64,000 nucleotides of DNA from the NCBI RefSeq assembly GCF_006538325.1, contig NZ_BJKK01000014.1, forward strand, positions 1 through 64,000. Reading direction: 5' to 3'. The stretch comes from Alteromonas sp. KUL42. Its GTDB lineage: Bacteria; Pseudomonadota; Gammaproteobacteria; Enterobacterales; Alteromonadaceae. This document shows, one piece after another, positions 15,014-22,634 of the stretch; positions within the stretch are counted from its first letter, which is position 1; every line of letters starts with the position of its first letter. The notes under the pieces were generated by a model. That model saw only the letters and a program-made list of their open reading frames with translations, was not told where the DNA came from and made no database searches. Both the position numbers and the translations under genes were made by a program.

Positions 15014-15248
15014 CGTTATTTTACTAACTGCTCCAGAAATTCAACAGGTTTCAGGCGGAAATATCTCACGAGCGGCATTCCAAGGCGGTATAGAAGGAGC
15101 GGCAACGGGCGCTGGAGTCGGCGCTATGTTAGGTGCATATGCTGGCCCAGTTGGAGCGCTGATAGGTGGCTTAATTGGAACTGGCGTAGGCACTATTGTT
15201 GGCACTGCAGACGCAGTAGTCGATTATAGTGAAACATTGGATGAGTAA
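15003..15248 (+). CDS. Double-glycine leader peptide, putative microcin/class IIb bacteriocin precursor B
   Basis: The 81-residue product (80 if the second ATG is used) has a leader ending QQVSGG at residue 19 and a 62-residue core. The core is rich in glycine, with repeated GxxxG motifs (GAGVGAMLGAYAG, GGLIGTGVGTIVG) that normally mediate helix-helix contacts in two-peptide bacteriocins. The core is acidic (one arginine, six acidic residues). The start overlaps the end of the preceding precursor, so the two are probably translationally coupled and made in similar amounts. The next gene starts immediately after its stop codon. The peptide could instead be a signalling peptide, but the paired design favours a toxin. 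Confidence 0.75.
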   Translation: MMNNVILLTAPEIQQVSGGNISRAAFQGGIEGAATGAGVGAMLGAYAGPVGALIGGLIGTGVGTIVGTADAVVDYSETLDE

Positions 15249-15581
15249 GTGAAGCTGTCACGTACTGGAAGACTTTACATGGTTTGCTTTATGTTTAGTC
15301 TTTTTTCACTTGGCGCGTTTGTTGGCGAAAAACCTTCTATTCTGCTGTTCAATTACACAGCGGTTACAGCGTCGCTTTTAACAATATTTTGGTTTTACAG
15401 ATTGAAAGCAGATATAGGGGGAAAGGCGTCATTCAATAACACGTCAATTCGATTGTTATTTACTACCTTTATGTTCGTCAGTTGTTTAGTATGCGGTCAA
15501 TTTTTCGACCAGCAATACAAGTGGATAGTAGTTGTAGTAGCAGTGTTAGCATCGTTTGGATACATTAATTGGAAAAGATGA
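15249..15581 (+). CDS. Small four-helix membrane protein, candidate immunity protein
   Basis: I do not recognise a family. The 110-residue product starts at a GTG directly abutting the stop of the preceding peptide gene (an internal ATG at residue 11 is an alternative). It has about four hydrophobic segments, roughly residues 10-28, 33-52, 68-86 and 90-106, with basic residues between them and a GYINWKR end. Tiny multi-pass membrane proteins encoded next to class II bacteriocin precursors are usually immunity proteins; that role is inferred from position only. An accessory transport function is the main alternative. Confidence 0.6.
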   Translation: MKLSRTGRLYMVCFMFSLFSLGAFVGEKPSILLFNYTAVTASLLTIFWFYRLKADIGGKASFNNTSIRLLFTTFMFVSCLVCGQFFDQQYKWIVVVVAVLASFGYINWKR

Positions 15582-15766
15582 ATCTCGTTATATGGGTAAT
15601 TTTAGTAGTTGGTACAAACTTAACGTTGAAGCGGATATTTGAAGTTGGCTTTTGGGATAGTTTAGCCAAGAGCCGAAGGTTTTCAAAGCGCTCCGCTGAT
15701 ATCACACAGTTTATATTTGTTTTCTGCTGTATGCTCGCTTTGCAACTATTTGTACTTGGTGACTGA
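15578..15766 (+). CDS. Small two-helix membrane protein, possible second immunity protein
   Basis: No family is recognised. The start is best placed at the ATG at 15578, which overlaps the preceding stop codon in an ATGA arrangement and gives 62 residues. Two hydrophobic segments (about residues 2-17 and 46-60) flank a basic central loop containing SLAKSRRFSKRS. The overlap indicates translational coupling with the preceding membrane protein, and it is the last gene before a terminator. A second immunity protein for the second peptide, or a subunit of one immunity complex, is the simplest reading. Confidence 0.5.
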   Translation: MNLVIWVILVVGTNLTLKRIFEVGFWDSLAKSRRFSKRSADITQFIFVFCCMLALQLFVLGD

Positions 15767-15793
15767 AGTTAGATTCAAAATAACTGATACAAA

Positions 15794-15817
15794 AAAGCCC
15801 CTTAATTAAGGGGCTTT
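15794..15817 (-). terminator. Bidirectional terminator between nusG and the peptide cassette
   Basis: A 24-bp perfect palindrome (AAAGCCCCTTAA and its complement) is flanked on the minus strand by a run of six T residues. It lies 32 bases beyond the nusG stop and 28 bases beyond the last cassette gene on the plus strand, where the tract is shorter (TTTC). It separates secE-nusG from the inserted cassette. Confidence 0.85.
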
Positions 15818-15848
15818 CGACAATTTTTTGGTATTTCAAACTCGTTGA

Positions 15849-16400
15849 TTAACCTTTCTCAACCTGACCGAACTCAAGGTCAACCGGCGTAGAACGACCA
15901 AAGATAAGAACAGACACTTTTACGCGGCTCTTTTCATAGTCTACTTCTTCAACTACACCGTTAAAGTCGGCAAATGGACCATCGATAACACGGATAACTT
16001 CGCCCGGCTCGAACAACGTTTTTGGTCTTGGCTTATCTACGTTCTCTTCAAGACGATTCAAGATAGCATCAGCTTCTTTCTGAGAGATAGGCATTGGGCG
16101 ATCTGACGTGCCGCCGATGAAGCCCAGTACACGAGGTACACTCTTGACTAAGTGCCAAGATTCTTCAGTCATTGCCATTTCAACTAGCACATAACCTGGG
16201 TAAAACTTGCGCTCAGATTTACGCTTTTGACCTGCGCGCATTTCTACTACTTCTTCAGTTGGTACTAAAACCTGTCCGAAGTAGTCTTCCATGTTGTGCA
16301 TTTTGATATATTCAAGCAGGGTCTTCTTAACACGAGACTCATACTGTGAATAAGCTTGTACCACGTACCATCTTTTCTTTACTGCTTCTTCTTCAGACAT
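15849..16400 (-). CDS. nusG: Transcription termination/antitermination factor NusG
   Basis: NusG binds RNA polymerase, suppresses pausing, and links it to Rho or to ribosomal S10. The 183-residue product has the NGN domain ([17 protein letters not shown] onward) and a C-terminal KOW domain ([19 protein letters not shown]). Length and sequence are as in E. coli. It follows secE after 4 bases. It ends at a strong terminator, so it is not cotranscribed with rplK. Confidence 0.98.
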   Translation of the reverse strand: MSEEEAVKKRWYVVQAYSQYESRVKKTLLEYIKMHNMEDYFGQVLVPTEEVVEMRAGQKRKSERKFYPGYVLVEMAMTEESWHLVKSVPRVLGFIGGTSDRPMPISQKEADAILNRLEENVDKPRPKTLFEPGEVIRVIDGPFADFNGVVEEVDYEKSRVKVSVLIFGRSTPVDLEFGQVEKG

Positions 16401-16404
16401 ACGT

Positions 16405-16782
16405 TTATGCTCCTATTCCAGTAATAAAGCCAACTACACGAACAATAATGCCGTCTAGTCCCCATAAAATCAGTGCCATAACAAGCGTCGCTGCAAGTAC
16501 GATAAGCGTAGTTTGATTCGCTTCTTGGCGTGTTGGCCATACAACCTTGCGGACTTCTGTGCGAGACTCTTTCGCGAAGCTCAAGAATGTACTACCTTTT
16601 TCCGTAGTCGCTGCAATAAAACCTGCTACAGCAACAACTACAACAATCGCGATGGCACGGTAAAGCACCGAAATCTCACCGTACATTGTATTTGCGGTTA
16701 CCAAACCGGCAAGTAGCGCAAATACTACTACCCATTTCAACATGTCCAACGCATTGGACTGATTTTCCGTCTTTTCGCTCAT
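16405..16782 (-). CDS. secE: Preprotein translocase subunit SecE
   Basis: SecE clamps SecY in the inner-membrane translocon. The 125-residue product has three hydrophobic segments (about residues 14-30, 37-55 and 94-116), like the long enterobacterial form, and the conserved cytoplasmic motif [14 protein letters not shown] before the last helix. It is followed 4 bases later by nusG and preceded by tRNA-Trp, a common gammaproteobacterial order. Confidence 0.97.
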   Translation of the reverse strand: MSEKTENQSNALDMLKWVVVFALLAGLVTANTMYGEISVLYRAIAIVVVVAVAGFIAATTEKGSTFLSFAKESRTEVRKVVWPTRQEANQTTLIVLAATLVMALILWGLDGIIVRVVGFITGIGA

Positions 16783-16864
16783 GTTACGATCCTAGCACTA
16801 CAGCGTCGTTGTCTTACGCACTGTTTTAGCAGCGCGAATAAAATTTTGTACAAGTAAGTAAATT

Positions 16865-16941
16865 TGGCAGGGGTGGAGGGACTCGAACCCCCAACCATCG
16901 GTTTTGGAGACCGCTGTTCTACCAATTCGAACTACACCCCT
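16865..16941 (-). tRNA. tRNA-Trp (CCA anticodon)
   Basis: The minus strand folds into a full cloverleaf: acceptor stem AGGGGTG/CACCCCT, D arm GTTC/GAAC, anticodon loop CTCCAAA with anticodon CCA, T loop TTCGAGT, and an encoded 3' GCCA. The body is close to E. coli tRNA-Trp. The D loop has one more base than in E. coli, and the outermost anticodon-stem pair (27-43) is a G-A mismatch. It is upstream of secE and shares its promoter. Confidence 0.95.
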
Positions 16942-17032
16942 GTGGTGTCTAATGACAAAATTTACTTACACTACCCTTGGGAATTGTGCGTCTTTTCTAA
17001 GGAAAGTGCGGTATCGCAAGGGAGGGACGCGT

Positions 17033-17060
17033 ATTATACTTAACCACTTTCAAGATACAA
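17033..17060 (-). promoter_or_regulatory. Promoter of tRNA-Trp-secE-nusG
   Basis: The minus strand shows -35 TTGTAT (17055-17060), a 16-base spacer and a perfect -10 TATAAT (17033-17038), followed by an ACGCGTCCC discriminator. It lies about 90 bases upstream of the tRNA and is the only good candidate promoter between the ABC transporter gene and the tRNA. Confidence 0.75.
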
Positions 17061-17106
17061 GCGGTTTATCTCTTCCTTGCGAAAACCTACTTCGCAGTTG
17101 TTAACG

Positions 17107-18948
17107 CTACTCTATTCCGATAAATCCACCGGTTTGGTGCGCCCACAACTTTGCATAAATACCATCATGCGCAATAAGTTGGGAATGGGTGCCTTGCTCA
17201 ACAATCTGGCCTTTATCCAAAACCAACAACCTATCCATTTGTGCAATGGTTGAAAGTCGGTGGGCGATAGCCAAAACGGTTTTGCCTTGCATGACTTTAT
17301 CCAAACACGCTTGAATTGCCGCTTCTACTTCTGAATCCAGCGCCGATGTAGCCTCATCTAGCACCAATACTGGCGCATCCTTAAGAAGTACACGCGCAAT
17401 AGCAATGCGCTGACGTTGGCCGCCTGACAACTTAACTCCTCTCTCACCAACATGGGCATCGTACCCCGTGCGACCATGGCTATCGGTTAACGTGAGAATG
17501 AATTCATGGGCCTCTGCCTGCTTCGCTGCGTGGATCATATCTTCTTCGGTCGCATCTGTACGACCGTATAAAATATTGTCTCGCACCGAGCGATGCATAA
17601 GCGAAGTATCTTGCGTTACCATGCTAATTTTAGCGCGTAATGTTTCCTGCCCGACCTCAGTTATATCCTGTCCATCAATGACAATACGGCCACTTTGAAT
17701 ATCGTAAAAGCGCATTAGGATATTCACTAATGTTGACTTACCCGCACCAGAACGCCCTACTAGACCCACTTTTTCACCCGGCTTAATCGCCACATCTAAA
17801 TTAGTAAATACATCAATAGGCTTGTTATCTGCTCCCGAATAAGAGAAGTTCACCTTTTCAAAGTTAATACCGCCACCATTCACAGTAAGCGCGTTGGCTT
17901 TATCTTTGTCTTTGACCGCTATCGGTTGCGCTAAGGTATTCATACCATCTTGCACTGTACCGAGGTTTTCAAATAGGCCTGATACTTCCCACATTACCCA
18001 ATGTGACATGCCGTTTAATCGTAAGCACAAGCTAATCGCAATAGCGATGTCACCTGGGCTAGCGATGTTTTCCATCCACAGATACACCGACAACGCACCA
18101 ATGGTGAAAATCAAAATGGCGTTTGCCATCTCTACACAAAATTCAAGTACTGTTACAAGACGCATTTGTGGATAAACAGTTTGTAAGAAACCGTCCATAC
18201 TTTCTTTAGCGTAATCCGCTTCTCGTCGACTGTGGGAGAAAAGTTTTACTGTTGTAATGTTGGTATAGCTATCAACAATACGTCCGGTCATTAATGAGCG
18301 CGCATCCGCCTGTTTTTGTGATACCTCTTTTAACTTCGGCACTAGCACGCGAAGAATACTAATGTACACAAAAAACCATACAATAAGCGGCATAGCCAGT
18401 CGCCAGTCGGTACTGAAAATCAGTACCACCATTGAGATAAAATACACGCTGATATACACCAGCAGGTCGAGTACTTTGGTAACAGTTTCTCGAACTGCCA
18501 ATGCTGTCTGCATGACTTTTGTTGCCACGCGCCCTGCGAATTCATTGTGGAAAAAAGTCAGGCTTTGCCCCAATAAATAGCGATGTGCTTGCCAGCGTAT
18601 TCGCATTGGGTAGTTTCCCATCAGCGATTGACGAGAAAAAAGCGAACGCAAAAGTATGAATAGTGGGATGAACACTAATACCGTGAGTCCCATTCCAATT
18701 AAGGTAAATTTTTGGTCAGCAAGAAAAGTTTCGCGATTTTGATTTGAGAACCAATCGACCATTTGACCCAAGAAGCCGAACAAAGCCACTTCAAGCACAG
18801 CGACAATTGCGCTTAGCACTGACACAGTGAGAATAACGCCCCACATGCCTTTCGTGTAATACTTACAAAACGCTACTAAACCCGTCGGCGGCTGCGTAGG
18901 CTGCGCGTCAGGAAAAGGCTGTGTGAGCCTTTCAAAAAATGAAAACAT
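17107..18948 (-). CDS. ABC exporter with fused membrane and ATPase domains
   Basis: The 613-residue half-transporter has an N-terminal membrane domain with about six hydrophobic helices (residues 30-330) and a C-terminal ATPase domain. The ATPase shows Walker A GRSGAGKST, the signature LSGGQRQRIAIAR, Walker B VLVLDEATSALD and the H-loop AIAHRLS. It therefore belongs to the MsbA/MDR-type exporters that pump lipids, drugs or peptides from the inner membrane. The substrate cannot be told. It has no N-terminal C39 peptidase domain, so it should not process the nearby double-glycine peptides. It stands alone between the tRNA-Trp promoter and a divergently oriented gene. Confidence 0.9.
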   Translation of the reverse strand: MFSFFERLTQPFPDAQPTQPPTGLVAFCKYYTKGMWGVILTVSVLSAIVAVLEVALFGFLGQMVDWFSNQNRETFLADQKFTLIGMGLTVLVFIPLFILLRSLFSRQSLMGNYPMRIRWQAHRYLLGQSLTFFHNEFAGRVATKVMQTALAVRETVTKVLDLLVYISVYFISMVVLIFSTDWRLAMPLIVWFFVYISILRVLVPKLKEVSQKQADARSLMTGRIVDSYTNITTVKLFSHSRREADYAKESMDGFLQTVYPQMRLVTVLEFCVEMANAILIFTIGALSVYLWMENIASPGDIAIAISLCLRLNGMSHWVMWEVSGLFENLGTVQDGMNTLAQPIAVKDKDKANALTVNGGGINFEKVNFSYSGADNKPIDVFTNLDVAIKPGEKVGLVGRSGAGKSTLVNILMRFYDIQSGRIVIDGQDITEVGQETLRAKISMVTQDTSLMHRSVRDNILYGRTDATEEDMIHAAKQAEAHEFILTLTDSHGRTGYDAHVGERGVKLSGGQRQRIAIARVLLKDAPVLVLDEATSALDSEVEAAIQACLDKVMQGKTVLAIAHRLSTIAQMDRLLVLDKGQIVEQGTHSQLIAHDGIYAKLWAHQTGGFIGIE

Positions 18949-19216
18949 GTAAAACTCTTTTCTTCAAATCTCAGGCGCAACTATATGGCGCGCATACTTC
19001 AAGGTTAGAAGGCAATTCTACACGATATCCCTATAGATAACCGAAGGAACTTAGCGCAAACCTTGGTGTTTTGCTCGAAATGCCCCACCCTGCTTTATTA
19101 AGAAAAATTTTAGATTTCGTTAAGCAACACTGTATATGCGATTAATTTACTTTAGGTGGCCTTGGCTTTTCGTCATAATCCGCGTGAAAAAAAATAACAA
19201 TTTAGTGAAAAGACTT

Positions 19217-21601
19217 ATGGACAGGCACACTTCAAAACACACTACATTTTCATTAAAAGCATTGGCCCATTCTATTTTTTCCGCGCTATTCCTACTGAGC
19301 CTAGTCACCACCTTAGATGCAGACGCAGAAGAATCGATAAATACGATTATTGCGAACGATGATAGTCTGCAGGTGCCCTATCTGAAATATGATATATTAC
19401 TTGATGGTCAAATCGATGAAGCAGTGTGGCAACAAGCGGCTATCGTCCCCCTTAATTTTATAACGCGCCCTTTTGAAAACACGACACCTCCCGTAGCAAC
19501 AACTGCCCGAATTTTTGAAAATGGCCAAGCCATATTTGTTGCTTTTACAGCCCATGACGACGACGTTTCACAATTACGCGCCATGTTCAGAGACAGGGAC
19601 AATGTTTGGGACAATGACCTAGTCGGCATCAAGATAGATACCTTCGGCGATAGCAGGTTGTCGTATCAGTTTTTCGTCAACCCGCATGGCATTCAATCTG
19701 ACGCCATAGAAAACCAAATGACATTGAGTGAAAGTGACAGTTGGAACGCCATTTGGGACGCTAAGACACACATTAGCGATGACAGCTATACCGTTGAGAT
19801 GCGTCTTCCTTTTCGCATAATGAACTTCATTGATAGTGACGGTCCCAAAAATTGGCGAGTGGAGTTCGTTCGCTTTTACCCCCGTGAAAATAACTTACGT
19901 ATCTCCAATCGTCCCGTTGACCGTAATAACGCATGCGGGCTTTGCCAAATGGGCAAAATGGAAGGCTTTTCCTCAGCTGTGCAAGGCAAAAATTTATCAA
20001 TTACGCCTTACGCAGTAGCGGGTGTGGCCAGAAACAGACTTCCCATTTCTGGCAACAATACAGCCGACGATTGGCAATATCAAAATAACCAAGAAGTGGG
20101 CGTAGATATAAACTGGGGAATTTCTTCCGATATGCTGCTTCAGGCCACTATAAACCCTGACTTTTCGCAAGTAGAGGCAGATGCAGGACAATTGGGCATC
20201 AATAACCCTTTTGCATTGTTCTTCCCTGAACAGCGCCCTTTCTTTCTAGAAAATGCAGATTTTTTTAGTACTCAATACGATTTGGTTTATACCAGAAATA
20301 TCGGTGCTCCTGATTTAGGCACTAAGCTCACAGGTAGAATTAATAACCACACTTTCGGCATTTTAGCAGCCAATGACGAGAATACGACATTCTTGGTACC
20401 AGGTAATCTAAGCTCTAGCGTGGCAAACATAGCCAGTGAAAGTACTAACATTGCAGCGCGATATCGTTACGATGTGTCTGATGAGTTGTCGATTGGTGCC
20501 ATCATTACTGGCCGTCGTGCTGATGATTATCACAATGTGGTCACAGGTATAGATACCCGTTATCAAATTACGCCAAGTGACACGCTACGCGCGCAAGTTT
20601 TGCGCTCTGATACGCAATACCCTCATAGCCTCTATCAAGACTTCTGCGCGAATGAGTGCGAGAGCGATTCAGATGTAGACGAAATTACCTTACGCACGCG
20701 CAACAGTGAAGCGTTTAGTGGCAGTACATACACGGTTGATTATCGCCACGAAGAACGCAATTGGTATGTGGTTACCAACCGCACGAGTACTCAAGCCGAC
20801 TTTCGCGCCGACTTAGGGTTTGAGAGTAATGTCGATAGGCACAAAGACTTGCTGGGTGGCGGCTATATTTGGTGGCAAGACGATGCATGGTGGAACCGTT
20901 TAGAGTTTGGTGGTGACTGGGACATTACCCATAACGACAATGGAGAGTTAATCGAGCGAGAGCTACAAGCGCAAATCGAGTTGAATGCAGCCTATCAGTC
21001 GTACTTTAATCTTCAGTGGGTGAAAAGAGATACGGTCGGGTTACGCCATGATGGTTCCAGTCTTACCATTGATGGTAATTCCACGCGCTTTACCGAAGAG
21101 CAGTATTCCTTTTACTTTGAAATGCAGCCCAACAGTACTTTGTATTTCGAAAATTATGCAAGAATTGGTGATCGCATTGATTTAAGGAATAACAGGCTGG
21201 GCGATCAAATTTTACTAGAACCTGCTATTACACTGAATTTAGGCCAACACCTTGAAGCCTCATTAAGTCACGAGTACAACCGTATCGATGTTAATGATGA
21301 AATGTTATTCACTGCTAACCTATCAGATCTGCGTTTAAGCTATCAATTTAGTGCAAATCAGTTTATTCGTGTTGCGCTGGTGTACGCTGATATTAAGCGC
21401 AACACGAGCAACTACTTAATGGATGTGGATGCACGGGAAAGAAGCTTAGGTACGCAGATAGTCTACTCCTACATGATAAACCCGCTCTCGCGCTTATTTA
21501 TCGGTTACGGCGACTCAGCATTTGCTGATGATGACAACCCTGGCTTGCTCAGAACAGAACAAGCCGTGTTTATGAAATTCAGCTATGCATGGCTCTATTA
21601 G
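19217..21601 (+). CDS. DUF5916 outer-membrane protein with CBM9-like N-terminal domain
   Basis: The 794-residue protein starts at the ATG at 19217, which gives a good signal peptide (hydrophobic IFSALFLLSLVTTL, cleavage near ADA-EE). The reading frame extends 27 codons further upstream without a typical start. Residues of roughly 55-220 resemble the carbohydrate-binding family 9-like domain (DGQIDEAVW, FVAFTAHDDD, WDNDLVGIKIDTF, FFVNPHG). The rest, with NPDFSQVEADAGQ and FFPEQRPFFLENA, matches DUF5916 and is predicted to form an outer-membrane beta barrel. The function of the family is not established; roles in glycan or peptide handling have been suggested by context only. It is convergent with the RraA-like gene. 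Confidence 0.85.
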   Translation: MDRHTSKHTTFSLKALAHSIFSALFLLSLVTTLDADAEESINTIIANDDSLQVPYLKYDILLDGQIDEAVWQQAAIVPLNFITRPFENTTPPVATTARIFENGQAIFVAFTAHDDDVSQLRAMFRDRDNVWDNDLVGIKIDTFGDSRLSYQFFVNPHGIQSDAIENQMTLSESDSWNAIWDAKTHISDDSYTVEMRLPFRIMNFIDSDGPKNWRVEFVRFYPRENNLRISNRPVDRNNACGLCQMGKMEGFSSAVQGKNLSITPYAVAGVARNRLPISGNNTADDWQYQNNQEVGVDINWGISSDMLLQATINPDFSQVEADAGQLGINNPFALFFPEQRPFFLENADFFSTQYDLVYTRNIGAPDLGTKLTGRINNHTFGILAANDENTTFLVPGNLSSSVANIASESTNIAARYRYDVSDELSIGAIITGRRADDYHNVVTGIDTRYQITPSDTLRAQVLRSDTQYPHSLYQDFCANECESDSDVDEITLRTRNSEAFSGSTYTVDYRHEERNWYVVTNRTSTQADFRADLGFESNVDRHKDLLGGGYIWWQDDAWWNRLEFGGDWDITHNDNGELIERELQAQIELNAAYQSYFNLQWVKRDTVGLRHDGSSLTIDGNSTRFTEEQYSFYFEMQPNSTLYFENYARIGDRIDLRNNRLGDQILLEPAITLNLGQHLEASLSHEYNRIDVNDEMLFTANLSDLRLSYQFSANQFIRVALVYADIKRNTSNYLMDVDARERSLGTQIVYSYMINPLSRLFIGYGDSAFADDDNPGLLRTEQAVFMKFSYAWLY

Positions 21602-21636
21602 AGTCAGCTGTTTTTTTTATAAACGTCAATGACGTT

Positions 21637-22278
21637 TTAGTCATTAAACCCAAGCTCTTTGAGAATGCTTTCTACTTTTTCCGAATGCTGAGCTTGCCAC
21701 TCTTCTAATGACATTGCAGCGTCCTTATCCCCCCGAGCTTTTGCAATATCAAACGCTTGAATGGCTTGCTCTTGAGGAATAACAGCAATGCCCTCTTCGT
21801 CAGCGACGATTATATCGCCAGCATTAACGGTTACACCGCCACAAGTTATGGGTTGGTTGAGCGGTGAAATACATTTTTTTGCACCAGGCTTGGGTATAAC
21901 GCCCCTAGCGAAAACAGGGAATTTGTTTTCTCTGGTTTCAGCAATATCGCGAATGACGCCATCGATCACAAACCCCTTAACACCACGAGTCTGAGCTATT
22001 GCACAAACATTGCCACCCGCAACAGCAAACTGGTCGTCCGCTTCAACCACTATGATGTCACCAGGGCGAGCGCGATAAATAGCAGCATGCAGCATGAGAT
22101 GATCGCCCGATTCACATTTTACGGTAAATGCAGGACCAGCAATTCGCTTAATACCTTGCCAAAGTGGCTTTATGACATAATCCATAAATTGCGTTCTTGG
22201 TAATGCGTCGGCATATTCACATGGCGATACGGCATCAAATGGAATTTCATTTAATTGCATATTTTGCGTGTTCTGCAT
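21637..22278 (-). CDS. RraA-like protein (possible 4-hydroxy-4-methyl-2-oxoglutarate aldolase / oxaloacetate decarboxylase)
   Basis: The start is placed at the ATG at 22276-22278, six bases after an AAGGAG ribosome-binding site, giving 213 residues. The centre shows the RraA-fold metal and substrate motif: GGNVCAIAQTRGVKGFVIDG followed by VIRD, whose arginine and aspartate are catalytic in the HMG aldolases. This family includes RNase E inhibitor RraA and class II aldolases/decarboxylases. The GG-N-R-D arrangement favours an enzyme, but the substrate is uncertain. A conserved tail (MSLEEWQAQH) is typical of the enzyme-like members. Confidence 0.8.
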   Translation of the reverse strand: MQNTQNMQLNEIPFDAVSPCEYADALPRTQFMDYVIKPLWQGIKRIAGPAFTVKCESGDHLMLHAAIYRARPGDIIVVEADDQFAVAGGNVCAIAQTRGVKGFVIDGVIRDIAETRENKFPVFARGVIPKPGAKKCISPLNQPITCGGVTVNAGDIIVADEEGIAVIPQEQAIQAFDIAKARGDKDAAMSLEEWQAQHSEKVESILKELGFND

Positions 22279-22634
22279 AAACCACTCCTTATTTGGGCTA
22301 ACCAATTCTATTGGCTCTTAAGATTTTAGGGTCCGCATTCTTAATGTTCGTGTTCTGGAAATTTAAATTCTTAGCTTAATGAAGCTGGTGTATGCCACAG
22401 CTTCATTAAGCCACTATAACTAATTGTTCGCTTCAAGTTGTTACAAGCTGTGTATTTTCACTATAAACACTTTTTCTATTCCCCCTCGCATGCTACAAAA
22501 TAAAGTTACATTGACGGCATCGGGTTAATACCCCCTAAGAATGTCTGTCAAAGCTTCACATAAAAACAAGTTCAACGATGTATGTGCGTATGTCATAAGT
22601 TGATACATAAATAGAAAACACAAAGGAAAACGCC
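22279..22634. other. Divergent intergenic region with a long inverted repeat, no gene
   Basis: These 356 bases separate the RraA-like gene (minus) from the M13 peptidase gene (plus). They contain the 14-bp inverted repeat at 22374-22411, the ribosome-binding sites of both genes (AAGGAG; AAAGGAAAA) and otherwise AT-rich sequence. No supported ORF was found. Confidence 0.6.
22374..22411. repeat. 14-bp perfect inverted repeat
   Basis: GCTTAATGAAGCTG at 22374-22387 is repeated as its exact complement at 22398-22411 around a 10-base loop. Neither strand has a U tract after it, so it is not a standard terminator. It could be an operator, an RNA hairpin, or a U-less transcript end. Confidence 0.6.

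Noticed and set aside
17107..18948. ABC transporter as the dedicated exporter of the double-glycine peptides
   Set aside because: It lacks the N-terminal C39 peptidase domain, is separated by secE, nusG and tRNA-Trp, and is read from the other strand. It may export something else.
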